From: Parietichytrium sp. I65-24A
Taxonomy: Eukaryota; Sar; Bigyra; Thraustochytrida; Thraustochytriidae
Reading direction: 5' to 3'
Assembly (NCBI GenBank): GCA_012862575.1
Contig: BLSF01000099.1
Span: forward strand, 36,568-100,567
Length of the DNA stretch: 64,000 nt
Shown: positions 35,089 through 44,467 of the stretch, piece after piece
How the letters are laid out: each line of letters starts with the position of its first letter
Numbering within the stretch: position 1 is the stretch's first letter
Notes under the pieces: generated by a model
The model's database searches: none
What the model was told of the DNA's origin: nothing
The model's input: only the letters and a program-made list of their open reading frames with translations
Program-made: the position numbers and the translations under genes

Positions 35089-35500
35089 TCGGCCACTGGG
35101 TTCTTCGGTTCCTGGCCAGTTTTTCTCTCTGAATCGAGTTCTTCGGCGTTGCGGGGATGAAAATTCGTTTGTATCCGTTTGTGTCCGATGCTCTTTTCCG
35201 TGGAAATTTGGAAAGTCTTAAATTGAGCGGTGCCTGAGACAATGGTAGTGTTTGCGTTGAAGTCCCTGTGCTGTTCGCGAGCTACGGTCGCTGAGTTTTG
35301 AGGGTCACCTTCCCTCCCGCCAGAGCTGGGACAGGTAAAAGTACGAAACCTAAACGGCAGAACCAGCTTACGGAGAAGTGGTAAAGTGGCAAAAGATGGT
35401 TCATATTGAGGAGAGCAACATGGTTATTTTAGTACATGTCTATGTTATCGAAGCGGAATTCCAAGTAAATCAATATATTTCACGGTCAGGATGATATTTT

Positions 35501-36832
35501 TTAAGACACAGGAGCGCCTGCAGAGCGATTTTTTGGCAGTGCAGAGCTCGACATAATGACCTTGAAGAAGTCGCAGTTGGAATCTGGTAGCAAAGGAAGG
35601 CCATCTTCGTAAGAATTGAGTAATAAGACCTTTTGCAAGTGCGACTTGATCAGGTCAACCTCTTCTTGGACACTCTCGGCGACGCTGTGTCCATGCAACG
35701 CAAATGAGGTGTCCTCAACCGGAGCAGGATTACCGCCCCCCCTGCACCACACGCGGGTGGTTTCGCAAGAAAGGTTCATGTTGGTCAAGACTTCCACGTG
35801 CTTGAGCACATGCTCTACACTTTGAAAGAATTCCTCCTGTACCTGAGATCCGACACTTTGCCACATCTCGCTGTATACGCGATGATTTTCATCCGAAGAC
35901 AAGCCGGTAGCTGAGTCTCTCGATTGAAGCGGCATGCCCAAGTCTTCGTCCCCCTTTTGAGCTTGGGGAGCAGACTTGCGAAGCGCAAGCTCTACGGCAG
36001 CACGCAGCTCACTCGCTTGCAGCGAAGGATGTCCTTGCCAGGCTATTCTGCGAAAACGATCAAGTACAAAGCACGTGGGAAGAGAGCTTATGCAGTATTT
36101 CTGCACGACTTCCGACTCCCAAACTTTTGCCCCCGCCCACAAATGATGGATCTCTGCAAACATTGAGTTCGTAGCCAGCTCTCTAAACCCTGCCGATCCA
36201 GCGTCGACCGCAACCGCGATGGCTTCAAGAGAAGATTGCTGATTCTCCGACGTGTGACCATGACCATACGAATGATACACGTTCGAAGGCTCGACTTTCG
36301 ACTTGTGCTTTTCAGAGGACTTACCGTTGCGATACTCTTTTACCAGTTCATTTAAACGGAATATGGCATCCAAGCAAGCACTGTTCACGGCTGAGTGAAA
36401 AAGCAAAATGGAGGCTTTGCCCTTTCGCTGCAGCGGGAATAGCCTCTCCCCACGCTCGGACTGCCCCGTCTCGCTATTTCCCCCTTTACTCTCAACGTCC
36501 GCCAGTGAGCCTTCCACAGCTGCGAGCCCGCCGCAATCCGGCGCCTTTTCGCCGGACAGCAGCTGCGCGCGAAGTTCCCCAGTATCAGCATCAGAGACGA
36601 TTTCCCGCGCTTGCGCAACGACTCGGCGAAGCTGCTCGCCATTTCTGCATGAGCCATCTATACACAACTGCCTGACAATGTCCAGCCCGCTCCGCGACGA
36701 CACTGATCTGCACTCCTCTTCACGCACTCGCACGTGTTCTTGCAAGCCTTCTTTCTCAATCATCTCCAGAAGCAATTCGAGCGCTAAAGACCTCTCTGCC
36801 TCGTTCAGCTGGCGCCACAACCCCCGCGCCAT
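35501..36832 (-). CDS. Thioredoxin-fold protein lacking CxxC
   Basis: Predicted 443 aa from ATG 36832, the first ATG in the frame. The N-terminal part (about 1-140) is helical and charged. Residues about 140-290 follow a TlpA/thioredoxin pattern: beta strand ASILLFHSAVN, helix CLDAIFRLNELVKEY, strand AIAVAVDAG, then VVQKYCISSLPTCFVLDRFRRIAWQGHP with the cis-Pro (LPT) of the fold. The position of the usual CxxC reads SAVNSAC, with a single Cys, so ordinary disulfide exchange is unlikely. A His/Ser-rich loop (VYHSYGHGHTSEN) is inserted between strands. The C-terminal 150 residues are helical and unrecognised. Function unknown. Divergent from the deaminase gene. Confidence 0.68.
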   Translation of the reverse strand: MARGLWRQLNEAERSLALELLLEMIEKEGLQEHVRVREEECRSVSSRSGLDIVRQLCIDGSCRNGEQLRRVVAQAREIVSDADTGELRAQLLSGEKAPDCGGLAAVEGSLADVESKGGNSETGQSERGERLFPLQRKGKASILLFHSAVNSACLDAIFRLNELVKEYRNGKSSEKHKSKVEPSNVYHSYGHGHTSENQQSSLEAIAVAVDAGSAGFRELATNSMFAEIHHLWAGAKVWESEVVQKYCISSLPTCFVLDRFRRIAWQGHPSLQASELRAAVELALRKSAPQAQKGDEDLGMPLQSRDSATGLSSDENHRVYSEMWQSVGSQVQEEFFQSVEHVLKHVEVLTNMNLSCETTRVWCRGGGNPAPVEDTSFALHGHSVAESVQEEVDLIKSHLQKVLLLNSYEDGLPLLPDSNCDFFKVIMSSSALPKNRSAGAPVS

Positions 36833-37090
36833 TGTAATCGAAGCTGCACTTTTTTCCGCCTCTTCCGCTTCAGGAACCTGTGCGCTGATCTCGGAGGCAA
36901 GCGCATGAGGAGAGCCGTAGGCCCACAGCTCCCGCGACCAAGTACGCTCCTCTCCCAGCTCCCAACGCAACAAGCGTGTGGCGACCGACGCTCATATGCA
37001 CTTCCAACTTGAACAAGACGTGTCACAACGTTCAAAATAGAACAACTTTTTTCCAATAGAAGAGGGAGTAGCCAGTACCCAACCTCTGGT

Positions 37091-37370
37091 AAAGTGCACA
37101 GACACACTTCATACACTTCATCTCACAATAAGACTCGCAATGTCAGGAATGATTGTGAATGACTGTGAACGAAAAGTGTTTGTTCGACTCATGTGCACAC
37201 GACCTTTGACCATCTTTGACCACGGAGACAAAGTGCACAGACACACTTCATACACTTCATCTCACTATACTCACAATGTCAGAAATGATTGTGAATGAAT
37301 GAAGTGTTTGTTCGACTCACGTGTACTGACTGTGAGTACACGACCTTTGACCATCTTTGACCTCGGAGAC
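37091..37370. repeat. Tandem duplication of about 140 bp upstream of deaminase gene
   Basis: Copy A (37091-37229) and copy B (37230-37370) both start aaagtgcacagacacactt and end in cggagac. The copies differ by substitutions and a few indels. Two of these involve the motif core: copy A has TGACTGTGAA (37160) where copy B lacks it, and copy B has GTACTGACTGTGAGTAC (37323) where copy A shows only a short join. Confidence 0.9.
37323..37339 (+). promoter_or_regulatory. 17-bp near-palindrome GTACTGACTGTGAGTAC
   Basis: Full copy of the recurrent near-palindrome, ending 160 bp before the deaminase ATG. The outer arms GTACT and AGTAC are perfectly complementary. The kinase 2 upstream region carries the exact reverse complement. 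Confidence 0.5.
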
Positions 37371-37498
37371 ACCAATGAAAGACACCAATGAAAGATACGA
37401 GTACTGTCACGGTGTGCTACTCTCCGGCAAAAGCTGGTTGCAGCTGTAAAAAGTGAAGTCGACTCGCAGTAAGAAGAGCAAGGCGCTGGGAGAACGTG

Positions 37499-38002
37499 AT
37501 GACGACGCCGGACCAAGATTCGAGGTACATGGAGATGGCCATAGCTCAGTCGCGGCTGGGCGACTGGCCATATGGGGCAGTGATCGTAAGTGCTGACGGG
37601 AAAGTACTTTCCGAAGAACACAACCGCACAGACGAAACGAGAGACCCTACTATGCACGCTGAAGTGGCGGCCCTGCGTGCGGCAATGCTGGCTATGCAAC
37701 CGGGCGAGAGTTTGCAGGGCTGTACCCTCTACTCGTCCGCGGAACCGTGCCCTATGTGCGCTGCGGCAATTATTTGGAGCGGCGTGAGTCGCGTCCTGTT
37801 TGGCGCTTCGATTCAGCAGTTGGTAGATGCCGGTCAAACACAAATCATGGTTTCCGCAAACCATATACGCGAGGCTGCAGAGTGGTCAAAGTGTAACTTG
37901 ACCGGCGGAATCATGAACGAAGAGGCTATCGAGGTCGTTAAAGAGTGGGGGAAGCGTCGCGGCATTCAGCAAGGGGAGGATGTACAAACGACAAGTGAAT
38001 GA
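37499..38002 (+). CDS. CMP/dCMP-type deaminase (nucleoside/guanine deaminase-like)
   Basis: Zinc-dependent hydrolytic deaminase of 167 aa. The ATG at 37499 is the first ATG. The motif TMHAEVAALR gives the zinc ligand His53 and catalytic Glu55; SSAEPCPMCAAA gives Cys84 and Cys87. GDWPYGAVIV and the following WSGVSRVLFGAS fit small single-domain nucleobase or nucleoside deaminases such as guanine deaminase of the GuaD type. Substrate cannot be fixed from sequence; a tRNA-adenosine deaminase subunit is the main alternative. No transit peptide, so probably cytosolic. It is convergent with the protease gene, whose stop is 107 bp away. Confidence 0.9.
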   Translation: MTTPDQDSRYMEMAIAQSRLGDWPYGAVIVSADGKVLSEEHNRTDETRDPTMHAEVAALRAAMLAMQPGESLQGCTLYSSAEPCPMCAAAIIWSGVSRVLFGASIQQLVDAGQTQIMVSANHIREAAEWSKCNLTGGIMNEEAIEVVKEWGKRRGIQQGEDVQTTSE

Positions 38003-38109
38003 AATGTAAACAAAACAAGGAAACTGTTACGTTTTTGTACGCGTGTAGTAAACGAGTGATGCTATCCTGCTGCGCACGAATGACTGACTTGGCTTTCCAC
38101 CAAGCATAA

Positions 38110-39470
38110 TCACATTTCCTCTGCGACCGCTGTCCAAGCAGGTGGGACGAAGACATGTCCAAGATTTGCGGCCTTGTCACAGCAGGTCTGAGAACAAATC
38201 TCACGTATCTTTGTTAGCAAAATATTTCTACATCAAGCCATACACTGTCGTCTTCATTCAGTCAACTTACATCTTGAGCAGGCATGCATTTGCAATTGCC
38301 ACCTGCCCCGCTGCAGCAGCGCATTCCAAATAGCTGGCACATGCTGTCGCAATTTGCCACGCATTCACACTTGAGCCCAGGCTTTGGGCCAGGAGTTGGA
38401 TCTGGGACAGGGACTGGAGTATGGTCGGTAACTTTCGGAATCACGGGCATCGAGAGGATACCGCATTGTCCAGCAGGAGCCTTCGAACTTGGAAGGCGCT
38501 TCAGCATAATGTATCCGTGGTCGCCCCAGCCAGCTGACCAAGAATTCTTTACGATAAAGGCATCTTTCGTGTAACCCACCACCAGAACTCCGTGGTCCAG
38601 CTTGTTTCCGCAAGCAGCGTCAAACACCCCGCTCTTGTAGAACTGAAAGTCCGGCTGGTCTGCTTCAATTGCGACCGCAACCGGGCCCTCTTGCAGAGCA
38701 GCGATCAATTGAGATTCGTCTTGTGGCTGAACGTTCCTGAAGCTTGCGATGCGAGCAACTACGCGCTTGCTCCGCTGCGGGTCGCAAGTACCCTGAACGC
38801 CCTCGTAAGGGTAATCCTCCTCCGAGTCGATTCCATGGTTGTTGACGATGTACTGATCAGCCCAGTCCAGGTTTCCGCCTCCGCATCCCTTGTTCTGTGT
38901 CGCACAGTCTACAAGTTGCTGCTCCGAAAGTTCCCGAAGTGATCCCGTGGCAATGGCGTAGGCACCTTCCACAGCTCCAATCGTGGCAAACGCCCAGCAC
39001 GAGCCGCACTGGCCTTGATTCTTAACTTCAGTCACAGCGTTTTTCGTCCTCCAGTCGATTGACTCGGGGGCGCCGAGGAGAAGCTCGTCGGAAACGCTCT
39101 CGTAAATCACTGTTTCATCACTTGGCCGCTTTGGAAAGGATGTCAGGAATGTCGTCCTAAACGTCTCAAAGCTCATATCGGCAAGATGGTTGAGGCCGAG
39201 CTTGAAGGAGTCTTGCTCCGAGTTCCTCTTCGCAATGTATCTGACGTTCTGAGCAAAGACCTCCATGCTCTTCATTTCCTCCTCCACCGTTGCGTAGGTC
39301 TTCTTAAAAAACTTCTTGAACATCTCCCACGACGGGGCATGCGCCTCCTCACTGAACACCGAAAGCTCATGCCACACTTTCTCCGCACCCAGGCGATGCT
39401 GCTCATGAGCGGCGGCATTCGCTCCTGCAGCAGCACTCGCCAGAATCAAGCTCAGCGCCAGGCACTTCAT
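38110..39470 (-). CDS. Papain-family (C1A) cysteine protease with Cys-rich C-terminus (2 exons)
   Basis: Secreted or lysosomal proenzyme. Exon 1 is 39470-38271 (400 codons). Exon 2, 38187-38110, adds 25 codons and the stop, giving 425 aa. Layout: signal peptide (1-20), I29 propeptide (about 49-108, with [16 protein letters not shown]), then the mature domain from about 135 (PESIDWR). Catalytic residues are Gln152, Cys158 (GQCGSCWAF), His293 (LDHGVLVVG) and Asn309 (NSWSAGWG). A Pro-rich linker ([14 protein letters not shown]) leads to a tail with ten Cys, including two CC pairs (385-386 and 402-403). The second pair is encoded only in exon 2. Without splicing the frame would stop two codons after the donor. 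The tail recalls plant granulin-type extensions but does not fit the granulin spacing. Confidence 0.93.
38188..38270 (-). other. Spliceosomal intron near protease 3' end
   Basis: Minus-strand donor GCTCAAGAT-GTAAGTTGA (an in-frame TGA follows at once) and acceptor TTTGTTCTCAG-ACCTGCTGT. Splicing is phase 0 and adds a [10 protein letters not shown]-containing end to the Cys-rich tail. Length is 83 bp, in line with the other introns here. Confidence 0.82.
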
Positions 39471-40576
39471 CTTTCAAGTTTCTATCCCTCTTCCGAAGCC
39501 AAAAGCCGTTGCTCCCAGACTTGACTATCGCTCTTTCAACGCCGTGACTGCTTCGCAACGGGCCGCACTTCGAAAACGCTCTCGCTCTCGGCGTTTGGTG
39601 ACTGGCGTCCGACTTTTTGAGTTGTTGACCTCCTGGTCTGCTGAGTCTTGCAACGATGGTGAACTCTGTGAGCGAATCCATCTACCAACGTTGGACAAAA
39701 GATTTGCACAATGCTCGACGAATCTTGTCACCTGAAAAAGGTAGAATGCTGTACAGTGCTGGTACGAGCGCTAGCTTAGTAGTACTGTTCATCCAGTGTT
39801 AGATTTCGAGCGGGTGCTAGTGTCCAGTAGCTCGCAATGGATTCCTTCTCTATGTCGTGTTTGGAAGCGGGAAGTTCCCACACGTTTGAGTGCTATATTA
39901 AATGGTAACGTGACATTAGCGCAGCTTGGAATCATCGCAAGTCTGTGCTTTTTCTCTTCGCAGTCAATCTTTTTCGTTGGGATGGTGGAAATTGTGCGCG
40001 TATTTCAAGAGAGCGGATAGATACAACTATTAGCACCGTCAGGCAGTCCTGAGCCTAGGCCGAGTTCACGGGACCTGCGGACTAAAGAGGGCAATACATC
40101 GCAGTGTATCGTCACAGGTGACCCTCGTGTGACGTGGATATGTCCGTTGCAGCGACCAACACCGTGAACATTTATGCTGATTGAAGCTGATATGCGGATC
40201 CTTCCATTGATCCGGAGCGTGAGAAGAGCAAGTGCGCCATGCCATCTCGCGACGAGATACGCAGCATCGTCCTATTCGTCGCTCAATTATGGTTTGGTCA
40301 TCAAAAGCTCCTTAAAATCTGCGGCAAGCCTTTCGTGGAGGAGCGAGGAGTGGACCACGGTCTCCAAGGACAAGAGTATCTAAAAACGTTTCGAAAAGCA
40401 GTTCTAGTCTACTGAAGAGTAGCGCCCAAGTACCTGGGCTTGAGAGTAGGTGAGTCGTGGGAAACGTTGCGTTTGAGATGTACCTCTCTCTCCCTTGGTG
40501 CGCGGACACTCTACGAGTGGGAAAGACAACTAACGTGGAGACTCTCATGTGCGCATAGAGAAGGTCTCGCAGTCGA
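39471..40576. other. Divergent intergenic region, no gene seen
   Basis: About 1.1 kb between the protease (minus) and EF-hand (plus) genes. Only short frames without recognisable features. Confidence 0.55.
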
Positions 40577-43513
40577 ATGGAGCGCCACTCTTCGAGCGCG
40601 TGGTCCTCCATGGCCAAGAAGAGGCAGAGGCGGCTTCCAAAACTCGCAAATGGAACTAAAAGCACTGGTTCGCTGCAGAGCCTGGGAAGGTGGAAAGCAG
40701 GGCTGGACTTTGGAAGCGGAAGTCCTAGAAATGGAAAGGGTTCTGTGCTGCAAAAGATCTCTGCCATGGAATCCCGTGCCCACGATACCGCCGAACGCGT
40801 CGAAGAGGAGGGCTCCCATGCATTGGTGCCACGAGAAGCGATGGCGGAAACATCGCAGCTAATCCCGCACGTCCAAAAGCCATCAGAGAAAGCAGTCCAA
40901 ATTTATGGCCAAGATGAAAGCGGTAATATGGTTCAAACTATTGTCGCCGTCCAAAATCTGTCTCGCTGGTTCGAAGAGCTGATTAGTGGGCTCGATGGCA
41001 GAAATTTGCAGCTCGGCAGAGTGCTCTCGAAGATCCAGCTTCGATACGCAAAGTGCTTTGAGAGGTTGCTGAAATCTATCACCGAGCTGCAAGTCGCCAA
41101 GGACGAAAAAAGGAAAGAGGAGATGGAGGACTTGGAAGACAAAGCTCAAACGGCTCAAGCTCGCATCTACGACCTGGAAACAGAAAACAGGATTTTGAAG
41201 GGAAAACAATCCGCACAATCTCTTGTCAGCGATACTCAGTCAGTCCGTATAGAGGAGCTTGAGCAGGAGGTGACGTACCTACGAGGTTTATTGCGATCAG
41301 AGTCTGAAGACTTGCTTCGCCGAGTGAAGACCCCTATGAAAGCGACCCGGGAGAGCGTGCACAGAGATGGACGCGTACATGACGATGCTGCAGACTTGGA
41401 CGTCAACTTTGCGCCAGACACGGGTGAGACCAATGGCAGCAAGTACTATGACGAAAAGATAGAGCTTGCGCTGGAAGAACCATTGAACAGTTTCGACAGG
41501 CTGATGCACTCCTTTGAGGCAGAAGGGGAAGAGCGTGAGATAGTCTTGTCCAATATGGGGAAATTGCTGGATGTAGCCCAATACAATGCAAAGCGAAATC
41601 TCGCTGCGAAGGCTGATTACGTCAATGCCAAGCTGCGCCAGAGTACTGGGACGCTGGTGGAGACCGAAGATAAGGGGATGATGACAACGGACAAAATCTC
41701 TGGCTTTGGAGCGGGCTCTCATGAGGTAATGTTTGTGAGCAAGAAGATGAGCTACAATACATTGTGGTGGCGGGCGTTCACATTCGCAAGGTGCCCGCGC
41801 TGCAAAGTCTATGTTCAAAAGCATCCTACGGCAGAAGAGCTAATGAATTTGGCATCACTCCGAACGAAACAGGAGGACGAGTTGTTCGAAAGGGAGGTGC
41901 AGGAACGGGTTAAGGCTCAACTCGCCAGATCCGCTGTGAACAAACTGTTTTCCCCAAAAGCGAGCCCGCAGAGTCCATCCAATCCCGAAGCACCGAAAAA
42001 TGACCAAAGTAAGCCTGAGCCAATCCAGATTCCAAACGAAACGGAAAGTAGTCCGATTGGAGCGAGCACGCCAGGCTCCAAGCGCAAAAGTGCCAAAGGT
42101 AAGAAAAATGGAAAGATCAAATCTCCAAAATCTCCAAACTCCCCAAAATCTCCAAAGGCAGTTAAGGTTGTGGAGACTGAAGTTGAGACAGAAACAAGTA
42201 CCCCACCACAATCCCCTTCTAGCCCTGTCGGAAGCCCTGCTTCGTGGAACTCTGTTGTAGTAGCGAGCCCCAAGTCGTCTTTCGTCAAAACGCTGGATGC
42301 GCCAATCGAAGCATTGCCCCTCGAGATTCTGAGGAGCTACATGAACAACAACAAGAGTGGATTTGTGATACCTCAGAGCGCTGATGGCTTCCTTTGTCAC
42401 CTTCCCAAGAATATAACAGAGAATCAGCCCCAGTCTTCATTGTGGCTATTGAAGCGTATCGATGCTATATATGAACAAAAGTTTCTCGCGGACGAAAACG
42501 ACAAGAAAGACGGACTTGCTCTGCAAGCGCTCGGTCCGTTTGTAATGGAACAGCTGCTGTTCACACATGGTTTGCGACGGCTCGCGGAGCTGCATTTGTA
42601 TGATCTCCTAGCAGCTGTTCGTGCGCACATGAAAAAACATCCTAGATTTAAAATGTTTGCCCGCTTCCTTGATGCAGTCAACGTCAGAAAAGAGGATGAA
42701 AGGCTCACGAATCTCAGTATCCTTCAGCTCTTTCTGCTTGTACGAGACAGATTGCTTTACGGAACAAAGGACGAGGGAAACTCAACTTGCACCGACCATG
42801 GTCAGGCGTTTCGGCCATACTTCAAGGAACTCGTGACTGTCGATGACAATATGTATGTCCCCATCGTTTACGGAATCTCGGTTCTCCGTCGCGTGTTTGA
42901 CACGTTCCTCCCCCCTCGCAAAGTTGGGATACAGTGCAAAGGAATTGAAAAGCTTGCGCAAGTTTTCGTTCAAGGGACTAACGCCAAGGGTGAACCTGTG
43001 CGCGAAGTTCGCAAAGCCAAGGGAGTGAGCACGGGAGACCGAACCACAGTGAGAATGACAATGCGCAAGGCAATTCTTGAAAAGAATGGCGAAGAAGGCA
43101 ACCACGAGGAGGAGGGTGACAAAGGGAAAGGGAAAAATGCAGCTGGACCGGCTGCAGGTGTTGGTGAGGAAGATAAAAGTCTCGTTCATGAGAGCGTGGT
43201 CGTGAATGTTGACTACATACTTGAGACGCTGGTGAAGGTCATGAAACAGCGCGAGCAAAAGATCGACGAAACGCTGCAGCACATGTTCATGGAAGGCGAC
43301 ACGGACGGGGATGGAGTGTTGACATATGAAGAGTTTTCCGACATTGTACGTAGCGCATGCCCGGAAATGAACCCGCGCAAGGTGTTGCGAATGTTTCGCG
43401 ATGCAAGTACGATGGAAGCCGGCAGCCTGTCGCTTACTCCTGTAATCTTCCAAAAGGTCTGCAAAGACTATGATGTTATCCCCATCGTAGACTGGGAGCA
43501 GCTTCGTATATAA
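40577..43513 (+). CDS. Coiled-coil protein with C-terminal EF-hand
   Basis: Intronless, 978 aa from ATG 40577 (in-frame ATG 40610 is an alternative). The N-terminal 70 residues are basic and disordered. A coiled coil spans about 165-240 (KDEKRKEEMEDLEDKAQTAQ, then LETENRILKGKQ). A basic Ser/Pro stretch (about 470-570) contains SPKSPNSPKSPK. Two ordered helical regions follow (about 580-740 and 750-810). Near the C-terminus, DTDGDGVLTYEE (908-919) is a complete 12-residue EF-hand calcium loop; the partner hand after it (DASTMEAGSLSL) is degenerate. A calcium-regulated cytoskeletal or flagellar scaffold is one possibility, but no named family is recognised. The 3' end faces the isomerase gene, 147 bp away. 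Confidence 0.88.
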   Translation: MERHSSSAWSSMAKKRQRRLPKLANGTKSTGSLQSLGRWKAGLDFGSGSPRNGKGSVLQKISAMESRAHDTAERVEEEGSHALVPREAMAETSQLIPHVQKPSEKAVQIYGQDESGNMVQTIVAVQNLSRWFEELISGLDGRNLQLGRVLSKIQLRYAKCFERLLKSITELQVAKDEKRKEEMEDLEDKAQTAQARIYDLETENRILKGKQSAQSLVSDTQSVRIEELEQEVTYLRGLLRSESEDLLRRVKTPMKATRESVHRDGRVHDDAADLDVNFAPDTGETNGSKYYDEKIELALEEPLNSFDRLMHSFEAEGEEREIVLSNMGKLLDVAQYNAKRNLAAKADYVNAKLRQSTGTLVETEDKGMMTTDKISGFGAGSHEVMFVSKKMSYNTLWWRAFTFARCPRCKVYVQKHPTAEELMNLASLRTKQEDELFEREVQERVKAQLARSAVNKLFSPKASPQSPSNPEAPKNDQSKPEPIQIPNETESSPIGASTPGSKRKSAKGKKNGKIKSPKSPNSPKSPKAVKVVETEVETETSTPPQSPSSPVGSPASWNSVVVASPKSSFVKTLDAPIEALPLEILRSYMNNNKSGFVIPQSADGFLCHLPKNITENQPQSSLWLLKRIDAIYEQKFLADENDKKDGLALQALGPFVMEQLLFTHGLRRLAELHLYDLLAAVRAHMKKHPRFKMFARFLDAVNVRKEDERLTNLSILQLFLLVRDRLLYGTKDEGNSTCTDHGQAFRPYFKELVTVDDNMYVPIVYGISVLRRVFDTFLPPRKVGIQCKGIEKLAQVFVQGTNAKGEPVREVRKAKGVSTGDRTTVRMTMRKAILEKNGEEGNHEEEGDKGKGKNAAGPAAGVGEEDKSLVHESVVVNVDYILETLVKVMKQREQKIDETLQHMFMEGDTDGDGVLTYEEFSDIVRSACPEMNPRKVLRMFRDASTMEAGSLSLTPVIFQKVCKDYDVIPIVDWEQLRI

Positions 43514-43660
43514 AACAATTTCAAGAAATGTTATTTGTGTGGTTCTATTCTGTGGAATGTACAAGACTGTTTGATCCATGTGTTTGTGTTTGGAGCCTGA
43601 CCAGTCAAGCAACAAAACGTTTCAATCGAACCCGTGCGATCCTGTTGTTAAGGGCTGATC

Positions 43661-44467
43661 CTACAACTTGCTCTTCCCGTTCTCGTCCCAATTTCCATCC
43701 TCAAATCCCATGCCTTCCACATCCGGGTCGTTTAACGCATCGAACGTGGCCGCGTAGGTGTTTCTTTTAATCTTTTGCATCGTATCTCTATACTTTGCGT
43801 CACCAAATCGCCCCTTCTCTGTGAGTTTCAATGCATGCTCAATCGATATAGGGACCAAGTCTTTGGCGGACCCCGTAAGGTGCACGATCTTGTCCTTTTC
43901 GAGATCCTTGGCAGTGTATTTGGTTCCAAACACGATCATGTCGTTGTGGTAGTGCACGGGCGTTTTTGCCTTCATCAGCTCAGTCATTCCACGACTATAC
44001 ACCAAGCCAAGATCTACGCCTGGAACAAAAAATAAGCCTTTGTCCGCGTTCATGATCCGAAAGTCGAATGCCAGTCCGAGCATCGCGCCTGCTGCGCAAA
44101 AGTGTCCATTGATCGCAGCAATCGTCGGAAGTGGAAACGTGAGAATTCGGGCTAGCAGTATTTCTGCGTCCTTTTGTAGTTTGTCGGCCTTCTTTGGATG
44201 CGCATCGATCCACTTAAGATCCATGCCGTTGCAGAAAAACCGACCCTCGCCAGTCACGACCACTGCGCTGATATCTTCGCTGCCGAGAGCGGAGTCAAGA
44301 GCGGCGTTCAGTGCATCAATCATGAGCGGGTTAATGCGATGCTCGCATTTTCGCGTGCCCCACGGGAATTTTTCTTCCCCATTTGCACTTCCGCGTCGGT
44401 CTTCACCAAGCAGCGTGACGAGCGCTACACGCGACTGAAGAATGTCGACTTGAACAATGCCATCCAT
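43661..44467 (-). CDS. Peroxisomal enoyl-CoA hydratase/isomerase (ECI-like), SKL end
   Basis: Crotonase-fold enzyme, most like plant peroxisomal delta3,delta2-enoyl-CoA isomerases, which help beta-oxidation of unsaturated fatty acids. From ATG 44467 (context AAACCATGG) it is 268 aa. Oxyanion-hole segments are GRFFCNGMDLKWID (about 75-88) and LPTIAAINGHFCAAGAMLG (about 113-131). The sequence ends in SKL, the canonical PTS1 peroxisomal signal. The frame remains open for at least 150 codons upstream. Another in-frame ATG at 44620 would give 319 aa, but its context is poorer, and the hydrophobic translation further upstream has no ATG. The catalytic Glu of true hydratases is not evident, which favours an isomerase. 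Confidence 0.88.
   Translation of the reverse strand: MDGIVQVDILQSRVALVTLLGEDRRGSANGEEKFPWGTRKCEHRINPLMIDALNAALDSALGSEDISAVVVTGEGRFFCNGMDLKWIDAHPKKADKLQKDAEILLARILTFPLPTIAAINGHFCAAGAMLGLAFDFRIMNADKGLFFVPGVDLGLVYSRGMTELMKAKTPVHYHNDMIVFGTKYTAKDLEKDKIVHLTGSAKDLVPISIEHALKLTEKGRFGDAKYRDTMQKIKRNTYAATFDALNDPDVEGMGFEDGNWDENGKSKL

Larger units (their letters stand above)
34954..35500. other. Intergenic spacer with tandem repeats
   Basis: Holds the repeats at 35019-35051 and 35057-35088. No gene is seen. Confidence 0.5.
36833..37498. other. Divergent intergenic region with duplicated block
   Basis: Shared upstream region of the thioredoxin-fold gene (minus) and the deaminase gene (plus). It is dominated by the tandem duplication 37091-37370 and followed by a short gacaccaatgaaa direct repeat (about 37368-37395). 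Confidence 0.6.

Noticed and set aside
42782-43615. 277-codon minus-strand frame
   Set aside because: Antisense to the end of the EF-hand coiled-coil gene, which has a clear EF loop on the plus strand.
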